From Gammaproteobacteria bacterium (GTDB lineage: Bacteria > Pseudomonadota > Gammaproteobacteria > HTCC5015): a DNA stretch of 60,016 nt. Under the pieces are notes generated by a model. That model saw only the letters and a list, made by a program, of their open reading frames with translations. It made no database searches and had not been told where the DNA came from. The stretch covers positions 1-60,016 of the forward strand of contig JAFGLM010000013.1 in the NCBI GenBank assembly GCA_016928055.1, written 5' to 3'. A program made the translations under genes and the position numbers. Each line of letters opens with the position of its first letter. The first letter of the stretch is position 1. This document shows positions 1 through 9,646 of the stretch, piece after piece.

Positions 1-60
1 CATGCTTTTCTAAACTACATGACACCAGTAGAATATGAAGAAAAATATGCCAGTAATTAA
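1..60 (+). CDS. IS3-family transposase (OrfB), C-terminal end only
   Basis: An open frame enters from the left edge and ends with TAA at 58-60. The last residues include LNYMTPVEYEEKY, the usual end of IS3-family OrfB integrases, where the C-terminus reads N-Y-x-[ST]-P-x-x-[YF]-E. Only 19 codons lie in the window, so completeness, the catalytic DDE residues and the OrfA partner cannot be judged. The element end seems to follow directly, just before the convergent DUF2807 gene. Assignment rests on the C-terminal pattern alone. Confidence 0.6.
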   Translation, partial: HAFLNYMTPVEYEEKYASN

Positions 61-87
61 TTCGTCCGTTTTATTGGGGGAAGCTCA
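61..87 (+). repeat. Putative right terminal inverted repeat of the IS3-like element
   Basis: The bases just after the transposase stop (gtccgttttattgggggaag around 64-83) have the length, position and G-run of an IS3-family right end. The left end lies outside the window, so the inverted repeat cannot be confirmed. Confidence 0.35.
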
Positions 88-97
88 ACCTGACCCC

Positions 98-913
98 TCA
101 CTCCTTCGCTGGCCCGCTGTTTTTGATACTGGACGCACCACTCGATTTGCTCTCCAATGATTCTTTGGCATGAACTTTAATCGAAGAAGCGCCGCTGGCC
201 TCAGCCTTTACATAATCAGACAGTAATCCTTCACCATTAAATTTGCTTGCACCGCTGGCCTGTACCGCTAAATATTTGGCTACACCCTCCGATACTGTGA
301 GACTTGACGCCCCGGAAGCATCCAGCTTCAGCGCCTCAACCAGCAACGCGGAAATCTGCGTGCCGCTTGCGCCGGATATATCCATACGGACTTTTTTCAC
401 AGTCAACTCATTGATACTTAATTTACTGGCACCGGAAATTTCCGCATCAAGATTGTCAAGATTTAATTTTTCGGCCAGCAATTTTGATGCGCCACTAATC
501 TTTAATTGCAGGTCAGCCAACCGCATATCGTTGACTTGCGCTTTTGATGCCCCGGCTATGCTCAGTTTCTTCAGCTCGGGCATTTGAACTTCAAACAGTA
601 CATCCCCGTCATTCCCGTTCGATCCCCACTTGAACCAGTCGAACCAGCCCTGTTTTCCGGATGTGGTCCCTAAATGAAGTGTACTGCCAGATTGCTCTAC
701 CTTTACCCGCGGCTTCATGGATTCTTCCTTGACCGTGACCCTAAGACTGGGCGTCTCACCCTGCACAATAACCAAACGGGCAGCGTTACTTAATGTGATC
801 TCATCAAAATGCTTAACCGGCACATCCGCTGTAATGAGATTTTCTTCCGCAAAAGAAAACATCGGAATCAGGGCTATTAATACAAGCGAGGTATTGCGTA
901 GCAGGGTCTTCAT
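98..913 (-). CDS. Exported DUF2807 (head GIN domain) beta-helical protein
   Basis: A 271-residue protein with an N-terminal signal peptide (hydrophobic core about residues 8-20, cleavage near FAEE), so exported to the periplasm or beyond. The body matches the DUF2807/head-GIN family, known as a single-stranded beta-helix. The motif (I/A/S)(S/A)GAS recurs eight times at roughly 20-residue spacing from about residue 115 to the end, one per helical turn. No catalytic residues are seen. It lies downstream of, and in the same direction as, the zinc-ribbon membrane protein and the ABC exporter, which suggests but does not prove a link to cell-envelope export. Function in this family is generally unknown; an adhesin or envelope-stress role is inference. 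Confidence 0.85.
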   Translation of the reverse strand: MKTLLRNTSLVLIALIPMFSFAEENLITADVPVKHFDEITLSNAARLVIVQGETPSLRVTVKEESMKPRVKVEQSGSTLHLGTTSGKQGWFDWFKWGSNGNDGDVLFEVQMPELKKLSIAGASKAQVNDMRLADLQLKISGASKLLAEKLNLDNLDAEISGASKLSINELTVKKVRMDISGASGTQISALLVEALKLDASGASSLTVSEGVAKYLAVQASGASKFNGEGLLSDYVKAEASGASSIKVHAKESLESKSSGASSIKNSGPAKE

Positions 914-1007
914 AATATCGTCCTTCCGGTTATATCGGGTTTTCTATTAGACGCTGCAAAACGAAATCTGGATTCAAAAAGAATTCTATTCCGGAGTCCG
1001 CAAGCCG

Positions 1008-1445
1008 CTATGGGAGATAGTCAAAAAAACCACCGCAACCCGGGCAAACAACCCCTTTCTGCGAGTCAGGAACAAAGCTCTCAAGACAGACTTTACAATA
1101 CAGATTCCCGCAATCCCTGCACATATAGCCTTGATTCTTTTCCATATCACGAGCCTTCTGCGTTAACCCTGCCTGAACCGCATAACTTTGTGATGCCATA
1201 AGACGGTCACGTCCTTCAACCTTTTTGCCGCAGTTCATACAACCTAAACCCGCAGACGAAACTCCTTTGTACTTGTGTTTGCCCCGCTTTGAAAAATACA
1301 GCAGGATAAAATACGCTGTCCATACCAGAATGGTGGCAGCAACGCCGGACCCAAAGTCTTTGTAATCGGATCTGACAATGCAGATGATAATTGAAACCAG
1401 AAACAGAATACCGATAACGAATAAAACCCATCTTAATATTTTCAT
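1008..1445 (-). CDS. Small membrane protein with cytoplasmic cysteine-rich zinc-ribbon tail
   Basis: 145 residues. Two hydrophobic segments at about residues 4-24 and 33-51 should be membrane helices. The C-terminal half carries three CxxC-type knuckles (CMNCGKK near 69, CRDCGNLYCKVC near 108, CPGCGG near 135), consistent with one or two zinc ribbons. I do not recognise a named family. It lies between the DUF2807 gene and the ABC permease genes on the same strand with short gaps, so it may be the last-but-one gene of that operon. A role as regulator or assembly factor of the exporter would be inference. Confidence 0.7.
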   Translation of the reverse strand: MKILRWVLFVIGILFLVSIIICIVRSDYKDFGSGVAATILVWTAYFILLYFSKRGKHKYKGVSSAGLGCMNCGKKVEGRDRLMASQSYAVQAGLTQKARDMEKNQGYMCRDCGNLYCKVCLESFVPDSQKGVVCPGCGGFFDYLP

Positions 1446-1494
1446 TTTTGTTTCCCCGGCATTCTTCTGGCTACCCTTTATCGCTAGTTTTTAT

Positions 1495-2688
1495 TTAGGA
1501 TTCTCTCAACGCCACCACCACCGGCACTCTGACCGCATGAATCGCCGGAAAAACCCCGCCAATCAAGCCAATCCATATTGCTGCATTCATTCCCTGCCAC
1601 AATAATTCCGGCGTGATTGAAAACGCGAAGACAACCTGACTAAAGCTCTGCCCGTTCATAGTCGACACGGTATATCCATTAAAAACCATATAAACAAAAA
1701 CTGAACCGATCAAACTGCCGACAAATGCCAGCAGTACCGATTCAACCAACGTAGAAATAATAATCGGAAAATTTCCAAAACCCAACGCACGCAAAGTTGC
1801 CATCTCCCGAGTGCGCGCTGAAACGGATGAATACATGGTGTTTACTGCGCCAAAGATCGCGCCGATAGCCATCAAAATCGCAAGCGGATAGCCTATCAAT
1901 TTAATGAACTGCGTTAACCCTTCCGATTGCTCTGCATAATAATCTCTTTCAGATTTAATGCTGACTGTCAGGCGAGGGTCAGACGCCAACGCCTCCTTGA
2001 ATTCAGGCAACACTTCTTCACCGGTTAATTTCACTCGCACTGATTGATAGCTGTTACCGCGCCGATACACCTGCTGCAATATGCGTACATCACACCACAA
2101 TTCAGATTCAGAGACACTGCCACCGTCTTCGAAGACCCCAACAATATTCCATTCGCTCTGGCCAAATTTAATGGTGTCGCCAATATTAAGACCTGCAAAC
2201 TGACTCTGTGCGGCCCTACCGACAATTAATTCATTTTGACCCGGAGTAAAGTTTCGTCCTTCAACAATCTTGATATTATCCCTGACTTTAAATGCTGGTC
2301 CCTGGACGCCACGCAAAGGAATATTGGCATCAGTGTTGGTGGTTTTTTTCGGTATATCGACTATGACATACAATTCCGCTGAAGCTATCGGATTGTTATC
2401 AGCATCTTTAGCCACACCTTCGGCATTGGCAATGAGTTGCGTTTGTTCAAATGACAGGCCACTATTCATTTCAGATATCGCACCTTCCCTGGTAACAATA
2501 TAGGTATTGGCAGAACCAGCCGCAGTCATGGTTTTCTGAAATCCCGCCGCCATCGATAATACGCTGATAAACACACCCACTACGCAGGCAGTACCAAATA
2601 CGGCGACGGATGATGCACCGAGACGACTCGGTAAACCACGGATATTATTCAATGAAACTGCAACCGCCTGATTTAAGGTATGCAACAT
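1495..2688 (-). CDS. ABC transporter permease, FtsX/MacB fold (second permease)
   Basis: 397 residues with the MacB-type layout: one N-terminal membrane helix (about 25-48), a large periplasmic MacB_PCD domain (about 50-265), then three helices forming the FtsX domain (about 266-290, 308-335, 360-385). The family couples ATP hydrolysis in the cytoplasm to mechanical work across the periplasm, as in MacB export and lipoprotein release. It follows another permease after 32 bp and shares the operon with an ATPase and a HlyD adaptor. Two separate half-permeases with a separate ATPase, rather than one fused MacB, is the split form common in antimicrobial-peptide and lipid exporters. Substrate unknown. 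Confidence 0.9.
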   Translation of the reverse strand: MLHTLNQAVAVSLNNIRGLPSRLGASSVAVFGTACVVGVFISVLSMAAGFQKTMTAAGSANTYIVTREGAISEMNSGLSFEQTQLIANAEGVAKDADNNPIASAELYVIVDIPKKTTNTDANIPLRGVQGPAFKVRDNIKIVEGRNFTPGQNELIVGRAAQSQFAGLNIGDTIKFGQSEWNIVGVFEDGGSVSESELWCDVRILQQVYRRGNSYQSVRVKLTGEEVLPEFKEALASDPRLTVSIKSERDYYAEQSEGLTQFIKLIGYPLAILMAIGAIFGAVNTMYSSVSARTREMATLRALGFGNFPIIISTLVESVLLAFVGSLIGSVFVYMVFNGYTVSTMNGQSFSQVVFAFSITPELLWQGMNAAIWIGLIGGVFPAIHAVRVPVVVALRES

Positions 2689-2720
2689 TATTCAAGTTCT
2701 CCAGCTATATAGCTACTTTA

Positions 2721-3878
2721 CTAGGCATGCATTAATGCATCAGTAATACTTAAACGCATTGCTCGAATGGCCGGAAATATTCCGGACAGTATTCCAAAAA
2801 TTATGGCCAACCCGAGTCCCTGAAAAAATATAGCAGCTGTTATCGAGAGACCCGGCAAAAAAGCACCGACACTTGCAGCCATGGCATTCACAACAGCAAA
2901 ATCCACGATCAGCGCCAAAGCTCCGCCGACCAGGGCAATCGTTACTGACTCACCAAGCACCCAAAACAACATGCTGCCATCGGAAAAACCGATGGTTTTC
3001 AGTACTGCCAATTCCGGTATCCTTTCGCGTACAGTCTGTGCCATGGTATTACCGGTCACCAACAACATTGTAAAAAAAACTGCTGTCATTATTAACTTTG
3101 TAATTAAACCAATATCGCCAAATTGCTTGGCAAACGATTCAGCAAACGCTTTTTCGGTACTGGTTTTTGTTTCTGCCGATGAATTGGCAAACAACTCATC
3201 GACCGATTTGGAAATCTGCGTTGCCTTGTCCGGCTCGTTAATCGAAAAACCCATCCAGCCAATTTGTCCTTTGGCAAAATCACGTGACTCATCAAAATAG
3301 TCGTAATGAAATAACATATAACTGGTATCGACATTGCTATCCGTGGCCGTAAAAGTACCTTCTATTTCAAACTCCAAGGTAAAGTTACCGTCATGTGTAA
3401 AAATAGTCGAGGTAACTGGAATTCTATCTCCTATTTTCCAACCATAGCGACGTACTAGTTTTTCGCCGACCACGGCTCCAATTCGATTCTTCAACCAGGC
3501 TTGTTTTTGTTGATCCGACAATACGATGTCTTTTTTATAGACCTTCAAATAAGATTCAGCATCAACAGGAAACTGCGCGAACATATTACGTTGTTCCTGG
3601 TAATAACCGCCAAACCAGGTTGCGTGGGTAACATCTTTAACTCCTTGCACCTGTTCAACCCGTGCAACATAACTAATCGGCAAAAAGTTAACCAGAGAAA
3701 TTTTATGAATAGTTACCAAACGATCCGCGCCGGCAGCATCAGCTCCGCCGGTAAACGCCTGATTCAAAGCACCCAATAATCCAAACAAAACGAAAGCAAC
3801 AAAAATCGACAAAAGCGTTAATAGTGTCCTGGCTTTTTTTCGGGTTAGGTTTTTCCAGATAAAATAGGCATACTTCAT
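2721..3878 (-). CDS. ABC transporter permease, FtsX/MacB fold (first permease)
   Basis: 385 residues with the same topology as the neighbouring permease: helix at about 16-38, periplasmic domain to about 265, and three C-terminal helices, ending with the typical GIFPAIRAMRLSITDAL segment. Its ATG overlaps the stop of the ATPase gene by four bases (ATGA), implying translational coupling. It probably pairs with the 1495-2688 product to form a heterodimeric transmembrane unit driven by the 3875-4573 ATPase. Sequence does not show the substrate. Confidence 0.9.
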   Translation of the reverse strand: MKYAYFIWKNLTRKKARTLLTLLSIFVAFVLFGLLGALNQAFTGGADAAGADRLVTIHKISLVNFLPISYVARVEQVQGVKDVTHATWFGGYYQEQRNMFAQFPVDAESYLKVYKKDIVLSDQQKQAWLKNRIGAVVGEKLVRRYGWKIGDRIPVTSTIFTHDGNFTLEFEIEGTFTATDSNVDTSYMLFHYDYFDESRDFAKGQIGWMGFSINEPDKATQISKSVDELFANSSAETKTSTEKAFAESFAKQFGDIGLITKLIMTAVFFTMLLVTGNTMAQTVRERIPELAVLKTIGFSDGSMLFWVLGESVTIALVGGALALIVDFAVVNAMAASVGAFLPGLSITAAIFFQGLGLAIIFGILSGIFPAIRAMRLSITDALMHA

Positions 3879-4573
3879 GGCAGCGTTACCGCCTGGCTGT
3901 TTAACTGGCCTTTATCCAGCACATGAATTTCTTTGGCGTGATCAGCGGCGCGAGGATCATGCGTCACCATAACAATTGTTTTTCCATGCTCGCGATTAAG
4001 AGTCTGCAACAGTTCCAGAATCTCGTCTGCTGTTTCGCGATCCAGATCACCGGTAGGTTCATCGCAAAGCAATAAATCCGGATCCGATACAAAGGCCCTG
4101 GCAATAGCAACACGCTGTTGTTGCCCGCCTGACAACTCATTCGGGGAATGACTGCCACGATCTTCCAGGCCAACTACCGACAGGGCTATACGTGCACGTT
4201 GTTTGCGTTGCGCGCCGGACAGATTGGTTAAAAGCAACGGCAATTCAACATTACGCTCGGCGCTCAGCACGGGCATTAAATTGTAAAACTGAAAAACAAA
4301 ACCGATGTGTCTGGCACGCCATTTTGCCAGCGCACTATTGGAAAGCTTGTCGATTCGCTGACCCAGCACTTCCACACTGCCGGAGCTGGGGCGATCCAAG
4401 CCACCCAACAAATTGAGCAGGGTCGTTTTCCCGGAACCGGAAGGCCCCATTAATGCCAGGAAATCGCCTTGCTTGATCTCCAGTTCAAGATCATCCAGAA
4501 CGTGTACTTTTTGATTACCTTTGATGAAATGCTTTTCAATATTATGCAATCGCGCCAATAAGGTAGAGGACAT
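3875..4573 (-). CDS. ABC transporter ATP-binding protein, MacB/LolD type
   Basis: 232 residues with a complete nucleotide-binding domain: Walker [10 protein letters not shown] near residue 44, signature [14 protein letters not shown] near 143, Walker [13 protein letters not shown] near 163, and the H-loop HDPRAADHA near 205. The length and the [20 protein letters not shown] start fit the MacB/LolD/FtsE group, which drives FtsX-fold permeases. It sits between the adaptor gene (22-bp gap) and the first permease (4-bp overlap). Confidence 0.93.
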   Translation of the reverse strand: MSSTLLARLHNIEKHFIKGNQKVHVLDDLELEIKQGDFLALMGPSGSGKTTLLNLLGGLDRPSSGSVEVLGQRIDKLSNSALAKWRARHIGFVFQFYNLMPVLSAERNVELPLLLTNLSGAQRKQRARIALSVVGLEDRGSHSPNELSGGQQQRVAIARAFVSDPDLLLCDEPTGDLDRETADEILELLQTLNREHGKTIVMVTHDPRAADHAKEIHVLDKGQLNSQAVTLP

Positions 4574-4595
4574 TTTATTTCCTTTGTTTCTGCTT

Positions 4596-5822
4596 CTAAC
4601 GAGTTTCTATTGCATCACCATCAGACAGACCTTCAGGTATGTCGTTGATATACGTTTCACCCGGCTTAAGGCCACTGGTGATAATCACTTTATCGTTATT
4701 CGATGAATTGTGTTGCTCAACCATTCTCTGCACAGCGCGTTGAGCTTCTACAACAAAGAGAATGGATTGTCCGTTTTCTTCACGCACCGCTGTTCTGGGC
4801 ACTAACAATAAGCCCCTGTGCTCAGCCGCGTTGGACTCCCGGTATTCCATAAAAGCCACTTTAATTCCCATATCGGGCAATATCCTCGGATCCAGTTCGT
4901 CAAATGCAATACGAACCTTAACCGTCGCTTTTTGCCGGTCGGCGGTTGGAATAATCGCTGCGACTTTGGCCGGTATTCGCCAGTCAGGGTAAGCATCCAG
5001 TGCCGCCTGCACCGCCTGACCCGGTTGAACACGATCGATATAGGCCTCATTTACATCCACTTCAATTTCCAGTGAAGACATGTCAACGATACTGCATATT
5101 CCGGTACGGGTATAACCGCCGGATGACAAGGGTGAAATCATCTCTCCAGGCTGGGCATTTTTTGCCACCACAACTCCGGCAAACGGGGCCCGGATCACCA
5201 GATCTTCCAGCCTTTGTTTCTGAACCTGAATCTGGTTTTCGGCCATTTGTACTTCCGCCTGACGGCTTTGCAGGCGCGCCTGCAAGGAATGGTATGACGC
5301 TTCAGCATTATCCAATTCGGATCGACTGATTAATTGACGGGCAAACAATTCACGTTTGCGCTTTACGGCCAGCTCAGATTCCTGCAATAGCGCTCTGGTT
5401 TCATTAACCTGCGCTTTTGCACCCAGCAACTGCGATTCGGTCAGAAGATAATCCTGGCGGGTGTTGCTGTCATCGAGTGTCGCCAGAATCTGATCAGCCT
5501 CAACATGATCACCTTCTTCAACCAGTAACTTATCAACCTTACCCATTACTTTAGACGAAACCGTGGCCTGTAGTCTGGCAGTAACATAGCCGGTTGCCTG
5601 CAAGGCAATTTGCCCGCCATTGTCACCAACTGATTCAATACGCGCCATTGAAGTAGCGACCGAAAATACGCGCTCACCGCCCAACATCGCCCAAATCAAT
5701 ATTATTAACAACAGACTACCGCCAATAGCCGATACCAGCCAAACCTTTTTGATATCAGGCCGGGCTATTGGTTGATCCTTATCAATCTTTAACTGTTTTA
5801 ATAGATCGCTTTTATTGGTCAC
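4596..5822 (-). CDS. Periplasmic adaptor (HlyD/MacA-type membrane-fusion protein)
   Basis: First gene of the exporter operon. The GTG at 5822 (protein MTNKSDLLKQL) gives a short cytoplasmic tail, one membrane helix and a periplasmic domain; a longer reading from GTG at 5912 adds 30 unlikely residues. The order is lipoyl half-motif with GYVTARLQATVSSKVMGKV, a coiled-coil hairpin rich in Q, E and R (about 110-190 in the short form), the second lipoyl half (VIRAPFAGVVVAKNAQPGEM), and beta-barrel domains. Such proteins bridge an inner-membrane transporter to a TolC-like channel. No TolC-type gene is in the window, so an outer-membrane partner encoded elsewhere is likely. Confidence 0.88.
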   Translation of the reverse strand: MTNKSDLLKQLKIDKDQPIARPDIKKVWLVSAIGGSLLLIILIWAMLGGERVFSVATSMARIESVGDNGGQIALQATGYVTARLQATVSSKVMGKVDKLLVEEGDHVEADQILATLDDSNTRQDYLLTESQLLGAKAQVNETRALLQESELAVKRKRELFARQLISRSELDNAEASYHSLQARLQSRQAEVQMAENQIQVQKQRLEDLVIRAPFAGVVVAKNAQPGEMISPLSSGGYTRTGICSIVDMSSLEIEVDVNEAYIDRVQPGQAVQAALDAYPDWRIPAKVAAIIPTADRQKATVKVRIAFDELDPRILPDMGIKVAFMEYRESNAAEHRGLLLVPRTAVREENGQSILFVVEAQRAVQRMVEQHNSSNNDKVIITSGLKPGETYINDIPEGLSDGDAIETR

Positions 5823-6050
5823 GGCGTATCCAGTATAAGAATCAGGCTCTTTGTGCAATTGCGAGAGCCTGCGAATTATAGTTTTCTGCACAACAAAGGC
5901 ATTACAGGTCACTCTGATGAGCCCGCGTTATATTAGCAGCGCCTGCCGTAAAGATCATCTACCGTTGTGAAAAATCATCCAATTTCAGCGCTTTCTTCAA
6001 ATACCTGGGAAAACCGTTAAAGACAGTAACAACTATACGCTCAGAAAAAC

Positions 6051-6072
6051 AAACCCCGCACGAGCGGGGTTT
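6051..6072 (-). terminator. Rho-independent terminator after yceI
   Basis: Perfect 9-bp stem aaaccccgc/gcggggttt with a 4-base loop. Read on the minus strand it is followed by gtttttc, placed 30 bp after the YceI stop. Confidence 0.75.
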
Positions 6073-6102
6073 AAAAAAAACTGCTGTCATTCGATAATCC
6101 AA

Positions 6103-6675
6103 CTATTGACGAACTCCTTCTATCAACAGCTCCAAATGCACCTGATTCGTCGGTACAAATCCCGGCATACCAAAATCCACGGTGTTGAGTGTTACCGTTC
6201 CTTCAAATCCGGCACGATATCCACCCCACGGATCCTCGCCTTCACCAACAGGTCTGGCATCGATTACGATTTCTTTGGTCACGCCATGTAAAGTAAGGTT
6301 ACCTTTAACTAGCAGTTTGTTATCTTTTATCGGCGTGACCGATGTGCTGTCAAATTTTGCGGTTGGGTATTTTTTTACATCTAGAAAATCATCACTACGT
6401 ATATGTTTATCGCGTTCGGCATGGTTGGAATCGAGACTGTTAACATCAACTTCAACATTGATAACGGTCGCTTCAGGTTTTGCGGCATCCCACTTGAAAT
6501 TTCCACTAAATGTTTTATAGGTTCCGCTCAACCAGCTGTAACCAAGATGATTAAACTTGAAATTAATCGATGCATGCGCGCCTTCGGTATCAATCACATA
6601 ATCTGCCGCAGTCGCATTACCCACCACCAAAAATAACGTCGCCAGCAAAAAAGGTGAAATAGTTTTTTTACTCAT
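6103..6675 (-). CDS. YceI-family periplasmic isoprenoid-binding protein
   Basis: 190 residues from the ATG at 6675, which has a GAGG ribosome site 5 bases upstream; a GTG one codon earlier is the weaker choice. A signal peptide ends near ATAADY. The mature protein is a single YceI lipocalin-like barrel: YVIDTEGAHASINFKFNHLG at the start, the FSGNFKWD strand, DVKKYPTAKFDS and LTLHGVTKE. Family members bind polyisoprenoids in a central cavity. It is preceded after 35 bp by a cytochrome b561 gene, the usual partner, which suggests an electron-transfer or quinone-related role. Confidence 0.93.
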   Translation of the reverse strand: MSKKTISPFLLATLFLVVGNATAADYVIDTEGAHASINFKFNHLGYSWLSGTYKTFSGNFKWDAAKPEATVINVEVDVNSLDSNHAERDKHIRSDDFLDVKKYPTAKFDSTSVTPIKDNKLLVKGNLTLHGVTKEIVIDARPVGEGEDPWGGYRAGFEGTVTLNTVDFGMPGFVPTNQVHLELLIEGVRQ

Positions 6676-6710
6676 CACTTCCTCTCAGTTAAGTTAGTAA
6701 CGTCCAATTA

Positions 6711-7259
6711 TTAACGCTCTCTTCCAAGCATACGTAACAAGGTTGTATCCTTATCTATAAAATGATGCTTGATTGCGGCCAGAGCGTGTATTCCCACCAG
6801 AATCAGCAATGTGACTGCGAAATAATAGTGAAGTTCTCCTGCCAGATCGGCCTGTTGCGGGATAGATGTCAGCGTCGCAGGTATCTCGAACCAACCAAAA
6901 ACGCTGATGGCTCGGCCATCCGCAGTAGAGATCAAATAACCCAGTATGATCGTGATCAGTACAAGGCCGTACATCGACCAATGCACAAGAACCGATGTGA
7001 TGCGTTCCCAGCGTTTGAGACTGGCGAGTGGCTTCGGTACCGGCATGAATAAACGTAGAAGTAATCTGAGTACTATCAAAAGCGCAAGTAAAATTCCCAG
7101 ACTGCGATGAATTTGTGGTGCATCCTTATACCACGGATGGTAATAATCCAGGCTAATCATCCATATCCCGAGACAAAACAAACCAATAACGATCACGGCC
7201 GTTAACCAGTGCGCCATAATATTAAAATAACCGTACTGACTGTCTGTGTTTTTTAGCAT
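6711..7259 (-). CDS. Cytochrome b561 (CybB family)
   Basis: 182 residues, four predicted membrane helices, no signal peptide. Histidines in MAHWLTAVIV, QIHRSLGILL, VLVHWSMYGL and GIHALAAIKHHF are placed as expected for the two b-type hemes of the prokaryotic cytochrome b561 family, which oxidises ubiquinol in the inner membrane. The pairing with yceI on the same strand supports the call. Confidence 0.92.
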   Translation of the reverse strand: MLKNTDSQYGYFNIMAHWLTAVIVIGLFCLGIWMISLDYYHPWYKDAPQIHRSLGILLALLIVLRLLLRLFMPVPKPLASLKRWERITSVLVHWSMYGLVLITIILGYLISTADGRAISVFGWFEIPATLTSIPQQADLAGELHYYFAVTLLILVGIHALAAIKHHFIDKDTTLLRMLGRER

Positions 7260-7286
7260 AAATACCAGTCCTGCTCAAAACGCTAT

Positions 7287-9545
7287 TTACTTCGTAATAA
7301 CGTGCGCAAGACTATAATATCCATCACCTTCGACAGGAAAAACAGCAATTGAATCATACCCTTTTTGTAAAACATAGGCTGGAACAGTAATTGAATATGA
7401 GGATATGCCGCCTGATTTGCGCTTGGGTACATCACCTGCCCCGGTGACATTACCGTGCGATAAAAATACAATCAGATACCAGTCATTGCTGTCCAAACCT
7501 AACTCAATAGCATTCTGGTGGATCTTCTGCTCGAAAGTCACCAGTAAGCCACTTTCACTAAATATTACATTTCCATCTTGATCCCATGCCGTGCCGATTT
7601 GTTTTCTTGTTGCCAACTTATCGGCTTGTACATGCCGGTCAATTTGTTTGATACTTTGTGCAAGAGGAACCGTTTTCGGAATTGAAGTAGTCCAGTAAAA
7701 GAACCATACAGCGGAAACAAAAATGATTGGCACTCCCATCAAGCGTAATACGCTATACTGTTTACGGTGTAGTAGATACCCTGTTGAAGACAAAAGAATA
7801 ATTAGTGACAGGATGATTGCGAATATGCCGGCGGCAGTAAATCCATAGCGAAACTCAACACTATGAATTCCTGCCGGCACGTTGATTGCAACTGGCGCAA
7901 ATGGGTGCCCTGGATATGCATATGTTTTAACCGGTTCTCCATCTACGCTGGCATGCCAGGCAGGATGCCAATGCTGATTCAAAACAACCACACCTGCTTC
8001 GCCCGGAATCAGGGTTAACCGGGCAATTCCATTCTCAATTTTTTCATTCATTATGCGTTTTTGTTCCGCAAAATTCTTATCGTAAAATTTTGCGACTTCC
8101 AGTCTTTTCAATCCACGATACGGTATTTCCCGAACTGCTGAGGGAAGAAATTCATGTTCATTAGTCGTCCAGACGCCAAATTTCATCTGATTTTCCAGTA
8201 ACAGTTCCTCGCGATCCGCTGCTGCATACTGACCGACTCTGGCAAAATTCCAGTGTAAAAAAATCACAGTCAGGCACATCAATGCGGCTGCCGTAAACTC
8301 TAACCATGGAAATTTGAAATTAAATCCAGCTAATAATCGTGGCAACGCACCCGCGCTAATAGCCAGAAATAATGTGGAAGGCAACAGGAATCGCCATGGA
8401 AACTGAACCACTTCTATTTTTGGAATGACGGCCCATAAGCCTTTACTCCATCCAAGCGCGAGAAACGCCATAACCAATGTACTGACTATACAAGCGATAA
8501 CAATTCGGCAGAGATCAACATACTCGATACCATCCTTCTCTTCATAACCAGTTTGCGTCGGTTGTCTATTATATTTAATGAGTCGATATAGGCTGATAGC
8601 TGTTGCCAAAACCGCAAATGCTACAATAGACGGGCCAAGCGAAAACGACATAAAGTCAGCATGTCCCGGTTCACTGGCACCATATTCCCAATAGTGATTG
8701 AACAACTGATCAATGTAGACAAAATGCTGACTGTAGCCGTAAAAGCCTTTGGTCATCGCCTGGAATCCCCTGACAGCCGATATATCAATAATTGCAGGCA
8801 ACCAGAAGAAAGCACTAAGACCCAGACCAATGCCGGCCATCGTAATGCCTGATTTAAGAAAAATAAATCTCACGTTATTAGAGGGCAGCAAAATTAAATA
8901 CACTACACAAAAAATCACTAAACCCAACCCAACCAGGTAGGTAGATAATATATGCGTAAGTGGAATCAGCATGATTGCCAATGTTCCCAGAACAACTGGT
9001 TTCAGAGAGGAAACTCTGTCGCTTAATAACGCACGTAAAATGAGTGGTGGAAAAATAAAAGCGGTTGTTTCAGGTAAATTGGTTCTAACATAGGTATCAA
9101 CAAGATGATAGGGCGCCAGCAAGTAGCAACATGCTGCGAGCAGTGCACCCCAACGACCCAAAATGGGTTTTGTTGCCCAAAACATTGAAACGCCGGTCAA
9201 AAAGTAAGCGGTAATCCAACATACGTTTAGAGCGGAGTGAGGTTCAAATCCGATCAATACAAGCAGACCACCAAAAGTGTAGGGTAACGGTCCGGTATAG
9301 TGGAACAAAGGATAACCCCAACCGTGCGAGAAGCCCTGCAACCAGCGACCAGGCATACCGTCGGCCAGCGCATCCGCCATGGCCAGCAAACGCCATAGAT
9401 TGTATTTCCATTCATGGCCGGCAAGAGAGTACACCGACAGAGTAGCCGGATCGCGCGGATATACAAGTAATCCCTTAGCCGCGACCAGCACCAGCAGAAC
9501 TAATAGAAACCACGCAATTCGATTGACCAGGATTTCTTTTTTCAT
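7287..9545 (-). CDS. Multi-pass membrane protein, PTPS-related/glycosyltransferase-like
   Basis: 752 residues from ATG 9545 (MKKEILVN), preferred because the 17 residues before it are not hydrophobic; no clear ribosome site is visible for either start. At least twelve hydrophobic helices form the N-terminal two thirds, followed by a soluble region with one helix pair near residues 590-640. The N-terminal part (KYNLWRLLAMADALADG, LAPYHLVDTYVRTNLPE) fits the 6-pyruvoyl-tetrahydropterin synthase related membrane domain, a misnamed family resembling C-family glycosyltransferases such as YfhO. An envelope glycosylation role is inference. It stands alone between cytochrome b561 and a small lipoprotein gene. 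Confidence 0.7.
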   Translation of the reverse strand: MKKEILVNRIAWFLLVLLVLVAAKGLLVYPRDPATLSVYSLAGHEWKYNLWRLLAMADALADGMPGRWLQGFSHGWGYPLFHYTGPLPYTFGGLLVLIGFEPHSALNVCWITAYFLTGVSMFWATKPILGRWGALLAACCYLLAPYHLVDTYVRTNLPETTAFIFPPLILRALLSDRVSSLKPVVLGTLAIMLIPLTHILSTYLVGLGLVIFCVVYLILLPSNNVRFIFLKSGITMAGIGLGLSAFFWLPAIIDISAVRGFQAMTKGFYGYSQHFVYIDQLFNHYWEYGASEPGHADFMSFSLGPSIVAFAVLATAISLYRLIKYNRQPTQTGYEEKDGIEYVDLCRIVIACIVSTLVMAFLALGWSKGLWAVIPKIEVVQFPWRFLLPSTLFLAISAGALPRLLAGFNFKFPWLEFTAAALMCLTVIFLHWNFARVGQYAAADREELLLENQMKFGVWTTNEHEFLPSAVREIPYRGLKRLEVAKFYDKNFAEQKRIMNEKIENGIARLTLIPGEAGVVVLNQHWHPAWHASVDGEPVKTYAYPGHPFAPVAINVPAGIHSVEFRYGFTAAGIFAIILSLIILLSSTGYLLHRKQYSVLRLMGVPIIFVSAVWFFYWTTSIPKTVPLAQSIKQIDRHVQADKLATRKQIGTAWDQDGNVIFSESGLLVTFEQKIHQNAIELGLDSNDWYLIVFLSHGNVTGAGDVPKRKSGGISSYSITVPAYVLQKGYDSIAVFPVEGDGYYSLAHVITK

Positions 9546-9646
9546 AATGTATTTGTTTGCATGAAATAACAACATGGATAAATTGTAATAAAACACATAC
9601 CGAGCAAATTACATTATGAATTTTGTTCGGAATGAAATGAGATTTT

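Noticed and set aside
9546..9596. Longer N-terminus for the multi-pass membrane protein
   Set aside because: The extra 17 residues are not needed for the first helix, and no ribosome site supports the upstream codon.
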